Source: Burkholderia cepacia (lineage in GTDB: Bacteria; Pseudomonadota; Gammaproteobacteria; Burkholderiales; Burkholderiaceae). From it: DNA of 64,000 bases. Position 1 is the first letter of the stretch. Each line of letters begins with the position of its first letter. The notes under the pieces are model-generated. The model made no database searches and was not told the origin of the DNA. It saw nothing but the letters and a program-made list of their open reading frames with translations. Below are positions 32,551-42,424 of the stretch, piece after piece. Where the stretch lies: contig NZ_LDWR01000012.1 in NCBI RefSeq assembly GCF_001039005.1, positions 1 through 64,000 on the forward strand, read 5' to 3'. Position numbers and translations under genes: made by a program.

Positions 32551-34795
32551 AGTCGATGTTGATCGGTTTGCTGCCGAAATCGACCGCCAGGGTGCGGCGC
32601 AGCGGCGGCAGCGAGCCGTTGCGGATCTCGATCTGGTACACGCCCGGCGTCAGCGATACCGAGCGCAACGGCGGGCTCGCGCCGCGCCGCGCGCCGTTCA
32701 CGTAGACGTCGCCCCACGGCCGCACGTTGAAGCGCACCTGGACGGTTTCCTGCGTCTTCGGCGGACGTGGCTCGGCAGGCAGCAGGTTCACGGCGGCGAT
32801 GGTCGTGTCGGTTTCCGGTGGCGGCGCCGGAGTTGGCGTCGTGGTTGGCCGCGCTGCGGCTTCCGACGGCGGCACGTTGATGACGCGCTCCGATGCATCG
32901 AGGCTGCCGGCCGGCGCGATGGTCGAACGGGAGCCGGCTTGCGACGGGGCCGGGTTAGTGACGGTGGTCGCGACCTGCGGCGCGGCGGCGGCCTCGACGG
33001 CTGGCGTGCTGGCCGGTGCGGCGGCGACGGGCGGCGGCGGAACCTGCTCCGACGATCCGGCCGGCAGGCTCGATGGCGGCACGACGGTCGGCGTCGGTCC
33101 GCGTTGGGCCAGCGCGGCGTCCGGCGCGCTCGCGGGCGATGACGTGCCGGCCAGCGGCTGGCTCGCACCGGGCGCGGCCTCGTCGGCGACGCGGGCGGGA
33201 CTCGACAGATAGGTCGCGGCGAGCCCGATGGCGATCAGCGCAACGAGTGCGCCACCGACGTAGACGGGGATGCGGCGGTTGCGTGCGGGGCCGGGTCGAA
33301 TGCCGGACGGTGTGGATGCGCCGCCCGACGATGATGCCGATGCGGCGGGATGCGGCACGGTCGCGCTGGCAGCACCGGCATTCGGGCTCGTATTCCCGGC
33401 ATCCGCCGCACCACGCTTTCCGATGTCGGCGTCGACGTTTGCCGGTCGCGTACCGGCCGCGGGTGGTTCCTTTGCGCGCTCGCTTTCACCGCCGGGTCCA
33501 TCGGATCTGACCGACTGCGGCGCATGCACTGCCGACGCTGCCATCGTTCCCGCAGCCGCAAGCGCGGCGCCTTGCGCGGCCACCTTCGATGCCGATGGGG
33601 CGCCGGCCTCCGAATTCACACCGGACACCGCAGACGAAGCAGATGCAGTCTCCGCCGGCACCGAAACATCGTTCGCCTGCCCGGGCCGCGACGACTGCAC
33701 ATCCGACGCAGTCCCGCCCTCGCCGATAGCCGCCGCAGCACCAGCCGACGCGGTGCCGGCCGCAGCGGAAGCATCACCCTTCCCGTCCCCGCCGCTGCCC
33801 GCATCGCCCACCGGCACGACCGCCGCGCCATACCCGCCGCTCGTCCGGTCGAAGTCCCGCAACCCGAGTTCCGCCGCGAACGCCGCGACCGATTCCGGCC
33901 GATCCGGGATCCGCAACTGCAGCGCATGATCGACCGCCGCGAGGAACGCCGGGCTGTACACCTCGCCGGCCGGCAACTCGCGCGACGCGAGCGGCCGGTA
34001 CGTGTCCTTGATGCTGCGCACGACGGCCGCGGGCGGCAGTTCGCCGGTAATCATCGCGTGCATCACCGCGCCGAGCGCGTAGAGGTCGGTCCACGGCCCC
34101 TGGCTGAACGCGGGGTCGTCGGTGTACTGCTCGATCGGCGCGTAACCGGGCTTGATCATCATCGCGCCGTCGTCGACGAGATCGCCGATCCGTTTGCGCG
34201 CCGCGCCGAAGTCGAGCAGGATCGCGTTGCCGTTCGGGCGGATCAGCACGTTGTCGAGCGCGACGTCGCGATGGAAGCACTGCGCGCGATGCAGCGTATC
34301 GAGTGCGCCGAGCAGCGCGGCGACGATGTTGCGCAACTGCGTCTCGCTGATCCGCATGCCGCCGTCGAGCAGTTGCTTGAGCGTGCGCCCTTCGTAGAAC
34401 GGCATCACCATGTATGCGGTGCCGTGGCTTTCCCAGAAGTGCAGGACCTTGACGAGCCCCGGATGGTCGAATTGCGCAAGCAGGCGCGCCTCGTTGAGGA
34501 ACGCGCCGCGCCCCGCGTCGAACGCCTGCGCGAACCGCTCGGAACGCAGCGACACCGTGTAGTCGCCGCCGCGCGTCGCGAGCATCGACGGCATGTACTC
34601 CTTGATCGCGACCGCGCGCCGCAACGTGCGGTCGAACGCGCGATAGACGATCCCGAAACCGCCGATCCCCAGCACCTCGTCGAGCTGCAGTTCGCCCAGG
34701 CGATGGCCGAGCGGCAGCGGTCGCACCGTGAATTCGGATGCGTCGCCGCGTGTCGCGGTGTCGTGCTCGTTGTCTCTCGATCCTGGGTCCTTCAT
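32537..34795 (-). CDS. PpkA-like T6SS Ser/Thr kinase with PEGA domain
   Basis: The 752-residue protein has a Hanks kinase domain at residues about 36-300: glycine loop GIGGFGIVYRA, VAIK lysine, catalytic loop HRDVALDN and LDFGAARK. A long Ala/Ser/Pro-rich linker follows, then a transmembrane helix (YVGGALVALIAIGLAATYL) and a C-terminal PEGA-like beta domain in the periplasm. In threonine-phosphorylation T6SS pathways such kinases act on an FHA protein; tagH lies divergently 8.7 kb away. No PppA phosphatase is visible in the window. ATG 34795 with GGTGGAG is preferred; longer frames lack support. Confidence 0.9.
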   Translation of the reverse strand: MKDPGSRDNEHDTATRGDASEFTVRPLPLGHRLGELQLDEVLGIGGFGIVYRAFDRTLRRAVAIKEYMPSMLATRGGDYTVSLRSERFAQAFDAGRGAFLNEARLLAQFDHPGLVKVLHFWESHGTAYMVMPFYEGRTLKQLLDGGMRISETQLRNIVAALLGALDTLHRAQCFHRDVALDNVLIRPNGNAILLDFGAARKRIGDLVDDGAMMIKPGYAPIEQYTDDPAFSQGPWTDLYALGAVMHAMITGELPPAAVVRSIKDTYRPLASRELPAGEVYSPAFLAAVDHALQLRIPDRPESVAAFAAELGLRDFDRTSGGYGAAVVPVGDAGSGGDGKGDASAAAGTASAGAAAAIGEGGTASDVQSSRPGQANDVSVPAETASASSAVSGVNSEAGAPSASKVAAQGAALAAAGTMAASAVHAPQSVRSDGPGGESERAKEPPAAGTRPANVDADIGKRGAADAGNTSPNAGAASATVPHPAASASSSGGASTPSGIRPGPARNRRIPVYVGGALVALIAIGLAATYLSSPARVADEAAPGASQPLAGTSSPASAPDAALAQRGPTPTVVPPSSLPAGSSEQVPPPPVAAAPASTPAVEAAAAPQVATTVTNPAPSQAGSRSTIAPAGSLDASERVINVPPSEAAARPTTTPTPAPPPETDTTIAAVNLLPAEPRPPKTQETVQVRFNVRPWGDVYVNGARRGASPPLRSVSLTPGVYQIEIRNGSLPPLRRTLAVDFGSKPINIDYAFE

Positions 34796-34857
34796 CTCCA
34801 CCACCTCTCGAAACCGCGTCCTTTCTGCTCGTCGCTCACGCCGCGCCCGGCGGCCTG

Positions 34858-35538
34858 CTAAGCTCCGCCGAACAGCGTCAGGAACAGCGCGTTGTCGGGC
34901 GTGCCCGTATGCGCATGCGTGCGCAGCGGCGATCCGTCGGCGCGGTTGGTCCACCAGAAGCTGGTGCCGCCGTGCGGATCGAAATAGCCGGACAGCCCCG
35001 GCCACGCGGCCGGCGCCGGCCGCTCCGGCAGCGCCGCCGGCAAACCGTCGACGATGTCCGCGAGCGTGCCGCCGCCCGGCGCGAGCCGCACGCGTTCGAG
35101 CGTCTGCTCGAGATGGCCCGGCGCGCGCGCATGGCGGATCGCGTCGAGCAGCGCATGGCCGACCTGCCAGTAGAACGTGTCGGCGGCGTCGGGCAGCCCG
35201 TTCCAGTAATCGGTCGCGCGCATCGGCAGCGTGACGATCACCGGGTAGTAGCGCCCCACGCGGTCGCAGCTCGGCGCGAGGCAACCCGATTGCACGCACG
35301 ACGCGCCGGCGCCCGCCGGGATCAGGAAATTCCAGACCGGCGCGACCGTGTAGTGGCGCTCGATCTCGTCCGCGCCGCGCTGGCGCATCGCGGCCATCCC
35401 TTGCAGGAGCCAGCGTTCCCACCAGAGCGCGAGCGCATGCGGCAGCCGGCTGTTCACGAAGTCGCCGGCGCCGGGAATCTTCCCGTACCAGGCCGGCGCG
35501 TCGCCATCGGCGCGCGCGAGCGGCGGTGTCGGGCTCAT
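34858..35538 (-). CDS. tagF: T6SS-associated protein TagF
   Basis: The 226-residue protein has AWYGKIPGAGDFVNSRLP near the N-terminus, VWNFLIPAGA and GYFDPHGGTSFWW, all TagF features. TagF represses T6SS firing post-translationally in Pseudomonas, in balance with the kinase-FHA pathway. ATG 35538 overlaps the tssM stop (ATGA); a Met five codons upstream is possible. Confidence 0.93.
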   Translation of the reverse strand: MSPTPPLARADGDAPAWYGKIPGAGDFVNSRLPHALALWWERWLLQGMAAMRQRGADEIERHYTVAPVWNFLIPAGAGASCVQSGCLAPSCDRVGRYYPVIVTLPMRATDYWNGLPDAADTFYWQVGHALLDAIRHARAPGHLEQTLERVRLAPGGGTLADIVDGLPAALPERPAPAAWPGLSGYFDPHGGTSFWWTNRADGSPLRTHAHTGTPDNALFLTLFGGA

Positions 35539-38500
35539 GGCTTCGGAGGGCATGTAAAGGACTCCATCTGGGGCAGCCTGAACGGATTGCGGACACTGCC
35601 CGCATTCACCTGCAGCACGATCGGTTTGCCGTCGACCGTGAAGCGCGCAATCATCTGGTCGGAGCCGCGCCCGGCCGACACGCCCGCGCGGTCGAACAGC
35701 CGGTGCAGCGCCCACGGCCCGTCGGTCGTGAAGCCGTCGGTCGTACCGGCCTGCCCCGACACCTGCAGCCGCACCTGGTTGCTGCCGCGCGGGCCCGGCC
35801 AGTCCACCGCGCTCTGCACGAGCGGGCCGTGCGCGTAACGGACGATCTGCCCGTCGACGTCGAGCACCATCTCCGTGATCGACGGGTCCATTTCGAGCGG
35901 CTGGATCTGCACCTTCAACTGCGCGGTGCGCGCTGCGCCGCCGAAATAGACGTCGCGGATCACCGCGGCCTTCTCGAACGACGCAAGCATCTCGATCGCT
36001 GACGGATCGGCATCGGCATTCCGGTTCGCGAAGCGCCACGGGTGCGACGTCGTATCGACGATCGACTGCAGGTTCTTCTGGAAGAAATCGTCCATCAGCC
36101 CGCCCGGCGCGAACATCTGCGCGAAGTCCGCCGGCGCGACGTCGCGCGACGATCCGCGCGCGAACGGATAACGGCCCGCGATCGCCTGCCGGCAGAAGTC
36201 GCCGACGTTCGCGCCGGCGCGCTGCATGACGCTGTGCTGCTCGACGGTCGCGACGCTGCCGTTCGCGACGTTCGACAGGTCGTCGAGCACTTCGCGGAAT
36301 GGCGTCGGCAGGCGGCCGGCCTGGGCACGCAGCCGCGCGGGCGCGTCGGACGGCGGCGGTTGCGCGCCGCTGCGGAGCGCGTCGTCGGTGGCCGTCAGGT
36401 ACGTGTACAGCGCGTCGATCGACTTCAGCACCGCGTCGAACGCCTGTGCCTGGTCGCCGCTGCCGGGCGCGAACGCGCGCAGCCCGGCGAAGTGGCTGTC
36501 GACCACCTGCTCGGCGCTCGCGGGCGCCGCAGCGGACGGATTCGCGTCGCTGGCCTGGCCCGCGAAGATCTGCGACAGCGAGCTGCGTGCCTCGTCGACC
36601 TTGTCCTGCGCACGCGACGCGAGATTGCGCGCCCCGCCCGGCGCATCGCCGAGCGCCGTGTCGCGCGCGAGCGCGATCATCAGCCGCGTGAGCGGCGAAT
36701 CGGCCGACGACAGCGCGCGCGCGACCTGGATGCTCTGCGCGAGCGTCGCGGTGCGCTGCAGCTTGATGTCCGCGAGATAGTCGTCCCAGATCTTCAGGTA
36801 GTCGTTCAGGTAAAGCTGGCGGATGTCGCGCGCCCAGGCGGCCGCGTCATTCGGTCCCGGGATCTCCGACAATCCGAGGTTCAGCACCCACACTTCCTCG
36901 CGCCCGTACGCATCGACCTCGCCGGCCAGGCGCGGCGCGAACACGTTGCGATAGCCGTTGCGCGTATAGAGGCCCGGCACGCCTTCCGACAGCGGCTTGC
37001 CGCTTTGGCGGCGGAACACCAGCGACGCGTCGGGGCCGACCGCGCGCGCGACGCTGAAGTCGAACGCGGACGTCGCCGGCCGCAGCGTGCGCGTGAGCTG
37101 CCGGTACAGCCGCTGCGAGAACGGCACCTGCCGCAGCCGGTCGCGCACGTCGGCCACGAGCCGCTCGTTCATCGGATACGGCGATACCGCGACGCGGCTG
37201 CCGAACAGCGCGGCGAGATGCGCGCGCAGCGCGGAACGTTCGGCCGGCGAGAAATCGGGCGGCAGCGCGCGCTCCATTTCCAGATCGACGACGGCCTGCA
37301 CGAATGCCGGATCGTAGTGCGCGCTGTCGTACAGCATCAGGTACGCCTTCAGCGCCGCATACGCGTATTCGGTCTCGTCGGGCCGCGCGTCGCGCAGCGC
37401 GGCTTCCATCCGGCTCGCGGCGATCGGCAGCAGCACGTCGTCGAGCGCGCGCCGGTACACGGCGTCGACGGCCTCGTCGATCTTCTCGCCCTGGAACAGC
37501 CCCCACCGATACGCCAGAGGCGGATGGGACAGGTCGACGCCGCCCGCATTCGCGAGGCGGCCGAGCGCGTCGAGCACGGGCAGCAGCCGGGCGATGTCGG
37601 CCGCGTCGGAGAACTTCGCGCCGGCGATCTGCGCATCGACGGCCGGCACGCGCGCGGCGATCTGGTCGAGATACGCGCGGTTGTTCGAATAGCTGCGCAG
37701 CCACGCGACCAGCACGGCCACGCACACCAGCGCGAGCAGCGCGTAGCCGCCGATCTGCAGCACACGCCGCTTCTGATGCCAGCGCAGGTCGCTGCCGGCC
37801 AGCGCGGCCTCGCGGAAGATGTGTTCCTGCAGCAGCGACTTCAGGAAGAAGCTGCGCCCGGTCGAGCCGACCTGCGCAACCGGCGGCACGCCTTCGATCT
37901 TCAGGAAGCGCTTGATGCCGCTCATCACGCGATCGAACGCGGTGCCTTCCTGCGTGCCGCTCGTCAGGTAGACGCCGCGCAGCATCGGCATCGGCTCGAA
38001 GCTCGAGACGGAAAACACTTCGGCGACGAACTGGCCGAGCATGTCCTGCAGGTCGGCGATCTGCTGCGGCAGCAGGTACGTCATCTCGCGCTGGCGCGCA
38101 TCGGTCTGCGCGGCCAGCAGTTCGGGCAGCCCGTCGTTCAGCCGCTGGTGCAACAGCCGGTATTCGCGGTCGAAGGCCGCGCGCAGGTCGAAGCCGGGCG
38201 CCTCGCTCTGCGCGAGCGGGAACGTGAAGCCCCACACCTGCGCGCATTCCGCACGGCCGTAGTTGCCGAAATATTCGGCGAAGCCCGCGAGCAGGTCGGC
38301 CTTCGTCACGAGCAGGTACACAGGAAAGCGGATGCCGAGCTGCGCGCGCAGCTCGAGCAGCCGCTTGCGCAGCACCATCGCGTGCTGCGTGCGTTCGGTT
38401 TCCGATGCGCCGAGCAGGTCGGCGACGCTGATCGTCAGCATCGCGCCGTTCAGCGGCTGGCGCGTGCGGTATTTCTTCAGCAAATCGACGAAGCCTTTCC

Positions 38501-39161
38501 ACTCGGCCTCGTCGAGCGCACGGTTGCCCTCGTGCGTCGTATAACGGCCGGCGGTATCGATCAGCACCGCGTCGTTCGTGAACCACCAGTCGCAATGCCG
38601 CGTGCCGCCCACGCCGCGAATCGCCGCGCGGCCGAACTGTTCGGCGAGCGGAAAGCTGAGCCCGGAATTCACGAGCGCGGTCGTCTTGCCCGAGCCCGGC
38701 GCGCCGATGAACACGTACCACGGCAACTGATACAGATACTGGCGCGACATCCGGTCGAACCAGCGCGGCAGGCCCTTGCGCACCGTGTCGGCCTGCCCGA
38801 AGCGGACTTTCTTCAGCAGCGTCGCGGCTTCGTCGAAGCGGCTGCGCAGTTCGTCGAGCTGCGCCTTCGCCGGATCGTCGGCGGTGGCCGGCCCCGGCAC
38901 GGCCTCGCGAAGCTGGTTCAGCAGTTGCGCGTTGAGGCGGCCGGCACGCCAGCTGCGCCATGCGACGCGCGCGCCCCACGCGGCGAACAGCACCGCGATC
39001 GTCAGCCCGCGCGCCCAGCCGCTTTCGAGCGGACGGACTTCGGCGAACGCGAACAGCGGGCCCGCGAGCCACACGAAGCATGCGAGCACGACGAGACCGG
39101 CGAAGGTCCAGATCTCCCGCGACGGCAACGGCCGGACGAAACGCGCGACAGCCTGGTTCAT
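35535..39161 (-). CDS. tssM: T6SS membrane-complex protein TssM (IcmF-like)
   Basis: The 1208-residue protein has two N-terminal helices (about 17-40 and 52-67), a cytoplasmic NTPase domain with intact Walker A GAPGSGKT (153-160), a third helix near 455-475 and a long periplasmic part ending in a beta domain. It bridges TssL and TssJ. The start lies one base after the tssL stop. Confidence 0.96.
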   Translation of the reverse strand: MNQAVARFVRPLPSREIWTFAGLVVLACFVWLAGPLFAFAEVRPLESGWARGLTIAVLFAAWGARVAWRSWRAGRLNAQLLNQLREAVPGPATADDPAKAQLDELRSRFDEAATLLKKVRFGQADTVRKGLPRWFDRMSRQYLYQLPWYVFIGAPGSGKTTALVNSGLSFPLAEQFGRAAIRGVGGTRHCDWWFTNDAVLIDTAGRYTTHEGNRALDEAEWKGFVDLLKKYRTRQPLNGAMLTISVADLLGASETERTQHAMVLRKRLLELRAQLGIRFPVYLLVTKADLLAGFAEYFGNYGRAECAQVWGFTFPLAQSEAPGFDLRAAFDREYRLLHQRLNDGLPELLAAQTDARQREMTYLLPQQIADLQDMLGQFVAEVFSVSSFEPMPMLRGVYLTSGTQEGTAFDRVMSGIKRFLKIEGVPPVAQVGSTGRSFFLKSLLQEHIFREAALAGSDLRWHQKRRVLQIGGYALLALVCVAVLVAWLRSYSNNRAYLDQIAARVPAVDAQIAGAKFSDAADIARLLPVLDALGRLANAGGVDLSHPPLAYRWGLFQGEKIDEAVDAVYRRALDDVLLPIAASRMEAALRDARPDETEYAYAALKAYLMLYDSAHYDPAFVQAVVDLEMERALPPDFSPAERSALRAHLAALFGSRVAVSPYPMNERLVADVRDRLRQVPFSQRLYRQLTRTLRPATSAFDFSVARAVGPDASLVFRRQSGKPLSEGVPGLYTRNGYRNVFAPRLAGEVDAYGREEVWVLNLGLSEIPGPNDAAAWARDIRQLYLNDYLKIWDDYLADIKLQRTATLAQSIQVARALSSADSPLTRLMIALARDTALGDAPGGARNLASRAQDKVDEARSSLSQIFAGQASDANPSAAAPASAEQVVDSHFAGLRAFAPGSGDQAQAFDAVLKSIDALYTYLTATDDALRSGAQPPPSDAPARLRAQAGRLPTPFREVLDDLSNVANGSVATVEQHSVMQRAGANVGDFCRQAIAGRYPFARGSSRDVAPADFAQMFAPGGLMDDFFQKNLQSIVDTTSHPWRFANRNADADPSAIEMLASFEKAAVIRDVYFGGAARTAQLKVQIQPLEMDPSITEMVLDVDGQIVRYAHGPLVQSAVDWPGPRGSNQVRLQVSGQAGTTDGFTTDGPWALHRLFDRAGVSAGRGSDQMIARFTVDGKPIVLQVNAGSVRNPFRLPQMESFTCPPKP

Positions 39162-39162
39162 G

Positions 39163-40491
39163 TCAGTTGGCCCCCTGCGTCGCGCCGACGGCGGCGCTGC
39201 CGGGCGCCGGCAGTAGCGTGATCTCGACGCGCCGGTTCAGCGCGCGGTTCGCGGGCGTATCGTTTGGCGCGACCGGATCGAGCGTGCCGCGCCCTTCCGC
39301 GGCGAGCCGCTCCGGATGGTCGAGCCGTGCGGCGATCATGCTGCGCACGGCTTCCGCGCGTTCGCGCGACAGATCCCAGTTCGACGCGAAACGCGCCGTA
39401 TGTACGGGCGTGTCATCGGTATAGCCGGTCACGCGCACGTTGCCGGGCACCTTGTTCAGCGCATCGGCGACCCGCGCGAGCACCGGCGCGTAACGGTCGA
39501 TCACCGATGTCGAGCCGGACTTGAACAGCCCGTCGCCGCGCAGCACGATCACGCTGCGATCGGCGTCGTCGCGCACCGACACGAGGCCGGCCGCGATCTC
39601 GGGTTCCAGGAACCTGGCGATGCGCGGCGTCGGTGCTGGACGCGGCGGTGCTTGCGCCGGCTGCAGCTTCGGCACATGCAGCGCGTCGATCGATGCGAAC
39701 AGTCGATCCGAATGCCCGGCGAGTGCGATGCGCAGCCCGACGAACACGCCGAAGCCGATCAGCAGCGCGAGCGCCACGCACACCCACAGCGGCACGACGA
39801 AACGGCGCGCGACGTCGCGCGTGACGACGTCGCGCCAGTGCGGCGACAGCGCGGGTTCGAATTCGCCGCGCACCGAGCGGATCGTCAGCGCGAGCTGGTG
39901 GCGCAGCGCATCGAGTTGCGCGTGGCCGTTGTCCAGCACGCGATAACGACCCTCGAAACCGAGCGCGAGACAGAAGTACAGCAGCTCGAGCAGGTCGAGA
40001 TGCTGGCGCGGCTGCTGCGACAGGCGTTCGAGCAGATGAAAGAACTTCTCGCCGCCCCAGGTCTCGTTGTGGAACGACACGAGCAGGCTGTGCGACGACC
40101 ACACGCTACCGCCCCATGGCGTCAGCGCGGCCGCCTCGTCGAGCGCCGTGCACAGGCAATAGCGCGCGCCGATGATCGCCTCGGACGGCACGCCGGCTTC
40201 CTGCGCGCGTGCCTCAAACTGGCGGATCTCGACGACGAGATGCTCGCGCAGCCACGCCGGATTCGGATGATGGACGGTCGAGCGGATCTGCGGCACCAGA
40301 TTGAGCAGCGGGTTCGCGGCCGCGACGAGCGGGTTCGTGCCGCTCGCGGCCCAGCGGCCGGGCCGCGGCTGCGTGGCCGTCGGCCCGGCCGGACCCGCCG
40401 CGCCCGCCGTGGCGGCCGGATGCATGCCGCCCGGATTCGGCGGCACGAATCCGCCGGCGCCGGCGGAGATCGAATCGGGGGAAGAATTCAT
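39163..40491 (-). CDS. tssL: T6SS membrane protein TssL with C-terminal OmpA domain
   Basis: The 442-residue product has a DotU-type cytoplasmic domain (CTALDEAAALTPWGGSVWSS; FFHLLERL; LELLYFCLALGFEGRY), one transmembrane helix (about 233-255) and a periplasmic OmpA-like peptidoglycan-binding domain (VTGYTDDTPVHTARFASN; NRRVEITL). The fused OmpA module anchors the complex to the cell wall without a separate TagL. ATG 40491 lies 15 bp after tssK. Confidence 0.95.
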   Translation of the reverse strand: MNSSPDSISAGAGGFVPPNPGGMHPAATAGAAGPAGPTATQPRPGRWAASGTNPLVAAANPLLNLVPQIRSTVHHPNPAWLREHLVVEIRQFEARAQEAGVPSEAIIGARYCLCTALDEAAALTPWGGSVWSSHSLLVSFHNETWGGEKFFHLLERLSQQPRQHLDLLELLYFCLALGFEGRYRVLDNGHAQLDALRHQLALTIRSVRGEFEPALSPHWRDVVTRDVARRFVVPLWVCVALALLIGFGVFVGLRIALAGHSDRLFASIDALHVPKLQPAQAPPRPAPTPRIARFLEPEIAAGLVSVRDDADRSVIVLRGDGLFKSGSTSVIDRYAPVLARVADALNKVPGNVRVTGYTDDTPVHTARFASNWDLSRERAEAVRSMIAARLDHPERLAAEGRGTLDPVAPNDTPANRALNRRVEITLLPAPGSAAVGATQGAN

Positions 40492-40505
40492 CGCGATGCC
40501 CGCCC

Positions 40506-41912
40506 TCACCCGCGTATCGCCCAGAACTCCATCGAGAGCCCCGGGAATTCGCCGGCGAAATGAAAAGCGAGACCGCCCGAGCGCGCCAGTTGCTTCCACA
40601 GGTCGCTGCCCTTGTCGATCTCGAAGTACGTATGACCCGCGTGATACGGGATCTGCCGCGGCGCGACCGGCAACTGGCGCATCGTGATGCCCGGCAGCTG
40701 CAGCTGTACGAGATCACGGATCCGCTCGACGGGCCCGAGCTTCGCCTGCGCGGGAAAGCGGGTGCGCAGGCTGTCGGCCGGCACGTCCGCGCGCACCGCG
40801 AGCACGAAGCCGGCCGTGTCGCGCAGCGCCGGGTCGGCGAGCGTCGCGACGCGGATGCCGTTGCCCGCATCGCGCAGTTCGATCTGGATCGCGTTCTGTT
40901 CGAGCACCGTCGACAGCGATCGGCGCAGTTCCGTCATCAGTTCCGCGAAGCTCGTGCGCAGGTCGTCGTGCACGTAGACCGCGAGCGACTGCGGGCGCCG
41001 GCCGGCCGCCGTGAACGTGCTCAGGTCGCACGCGAGCTTCAGCCAGTCGCAGAACAGCGCTTCCGGATGCGTCGAAACGTGCTGCTGCGCATGCCAGGTC
41101 AGCGCGAGATAGCGGTTCACGAGCTGCAGCAGCAGGAAATCCGCGACTTCCGACACGCCGCCGCGCCCGGGTTCCGACAGCCGTTCCGCGAGCGCCTCGC
41201 TGCGTTGCGTGAGCAGCCCGTGCAGTTCGCGCGCATACGCCAGCAACACGGCATCGCGCTGCGCGACGAGCCGCGGCGGGATGTAGCCGTCGTCGACGAG
41301 CAGCCGCGCGTCGGTGCGCCGCTCGACGATCCGCGCGACGCCGAGCGCGTGCCAGTCGCCGGTCAGCTCGGCTTCGAGCATCAGCCGCACGTTCAGGCGT
41401 CCCGTTTGCAGCAGCGCGGGGCCGAGCGCGACGGCGTTCGCGTCGGCCACTTCGTATTCGCGCACGACGTAGCGGGCGACGTCCGCGTTGCCGTTTGTGC
41501 CGTTTCCACCGTTTCCGCTGTTAGCGGCGCCCGCACCGAACGACACTTCCTCGCCGCCGCCGCGCCACAGCGGCAGCGCGAGCACGACGAGCTGGTCCTT
41601 CGCGTCGGCGGGCACGTCGAGCGGCTCGGGGAGATCGTCCGGATGCGCCAGGTCGAACGGCGTGCCGTCGCGCATCACGCCCGATGCGGCGCGCAGCGCG
41701 ACCTTGCCGAGCGCGAGCTGCTCGCGATCGATTTCCAGCGCGTCGAAGCCCCAGTAGAAGCCTTGCAGCGGCAGGCAGCGCAGCGCGACGTAGCGTTCCC
41801 AGTGCCGTTCGAGCTGCTGGAAATGCTGCGGCCGCAGGAACATCCCTTCGGTCCACACCACGCGCTGGCGGAGTGCGGCGACCGGCGTCGCGGACATCGT
41901 CGGTTCGGTCAT
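40506..41912 (-). CDS. tssK: T6SS baseplate-membrane connector TssK
   Basis: The 468-residue product begins with RQRVVWTEGMFLRPQHFQQL, the TssK signature, and includes YEIDREQL-like core text and a C-terminal PYHAGHTYFEID segment. It links the baseplate wedges to TssM/TssL. The start overlaps the tssJ stop (ATGA). Confidence 0.96.
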   Translation of the reverse strand: MTEPTMSATPVAALRQRVVWTEGMFLRPQHFQQLERHWERYVALRCLPLQGFYWGFDALEIDREQLALGKVALRAASGVMRDGTPFDLAHPDDLPEPLDVPADAKDQLVVLALPLWRGGGEEVSFGAGAANSGNGGNGTNGNADVARYVVREYEVADANAVALGPALLQTGRLNVRLMLEAELTGDWHALGVARIVERRTDARLLVDDGYIPPRLVAQRDAVLLAYARELHGLLTQRSEALAERLSEPGRGGVSEVADFLLLQLVNRYLALTWHAQQHVSTHPEALFCDWLKLACDLSTFTAAGRRPQSLAVYVHDDLRTSFAELMTELRRSLSTVLEQNAIQIELRDAGNGIRVATLADPALRDTAGFVLAVRADVPADSLRTRFPAQAKLGPVERIRDLVQLQLPGITMRQLPVAPRQIPYHAGHTYFEIDKGSDLWKQLARSGGLAFHFAGEFPGLSMEFWAIRG

Positions 41913-42424
41913 GGGCGCTCCCGCGCGTCGTTCAGCGCGATGCCGCCGTTCCTGACCGCGATCGACAGCTTCAGCTCGCCCGGCGACGTCTGCCAGAACT
42001 TGTAGAGATTGAGCTGCTTCGCGCGCGGCAGCGGCACCGTCAGCCGCCAGCGGTTCTTTTCGAGCACGCGGTATTCGGCGACGACACCGATCGCGCCGGC
42101 CTCGACGTTGCCGCGATAGTGCAGCGTGCGCGAGTCGCCCGGCCGCAGGATCACGCGGTCGGTGCCGAGCAGGTCCGCGCCGAGCACGTTCTCGGGCTTG
42201 TCCTGCAGCGAGAAGAAATCCGCGCTGTCGAACGCCGATGCCGCGCGGAGCTGGAATACCTTCAGCACGATCGGCGACGGTTTGCGGTTCATGTCAGGGT
42301 TGACGTCGGGTGCCACGTCGACCGTGATCGCATACGGCACCGCCGCGGCGTGCTCCGTCGCGCCGCACCCCGGAAGCAGCAACACGCATCCCCATACGAT
42401 GAGACTGCTCGACCGCCATTGCAT
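41909..42424 (-). CDS. tssJ: T6SS outer-membrane lipoprotein TssJ
   Basis: The 171-residue protein has a lipoprotein signal (LIVWGCVLLLPGCG; Cys near residue 20) and the TssJ core (NRKPSPIVLKVFQL; ADFFSL). It holds TssM at the outer membrane. ATG 42424 is chosen for the ribosome site GAGGG; an upstream Met would add a polar leader. It is the first gene of the leftward operon. Confidence 0.93.
   Translation of the reverse strand: MQWRSSSLIVWGCVLLLPGCGATEHAAAVPYAITVDVAPDVNPDMNRKPSPIVLKVFQLRAASAFDSADFFSLQDKPENVLGADLLGTDRVILRPGDSRTLHYRGNVEAGAIGVVAEYRVLEKNRWRLTVPLPRAKQLNLYKFWQTSPGELKLSIAVRNGGIALNDARERP

Noticed and set aside
36042..39221. A 1059-codon open frame on the plus strand opposite tssM
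   Set aside because: It is an antisense shadow produced by high GC at third positions; the minus strand encodes a full TssM with all motifs, and the plus product is an Arg-rich nonsense sequence.
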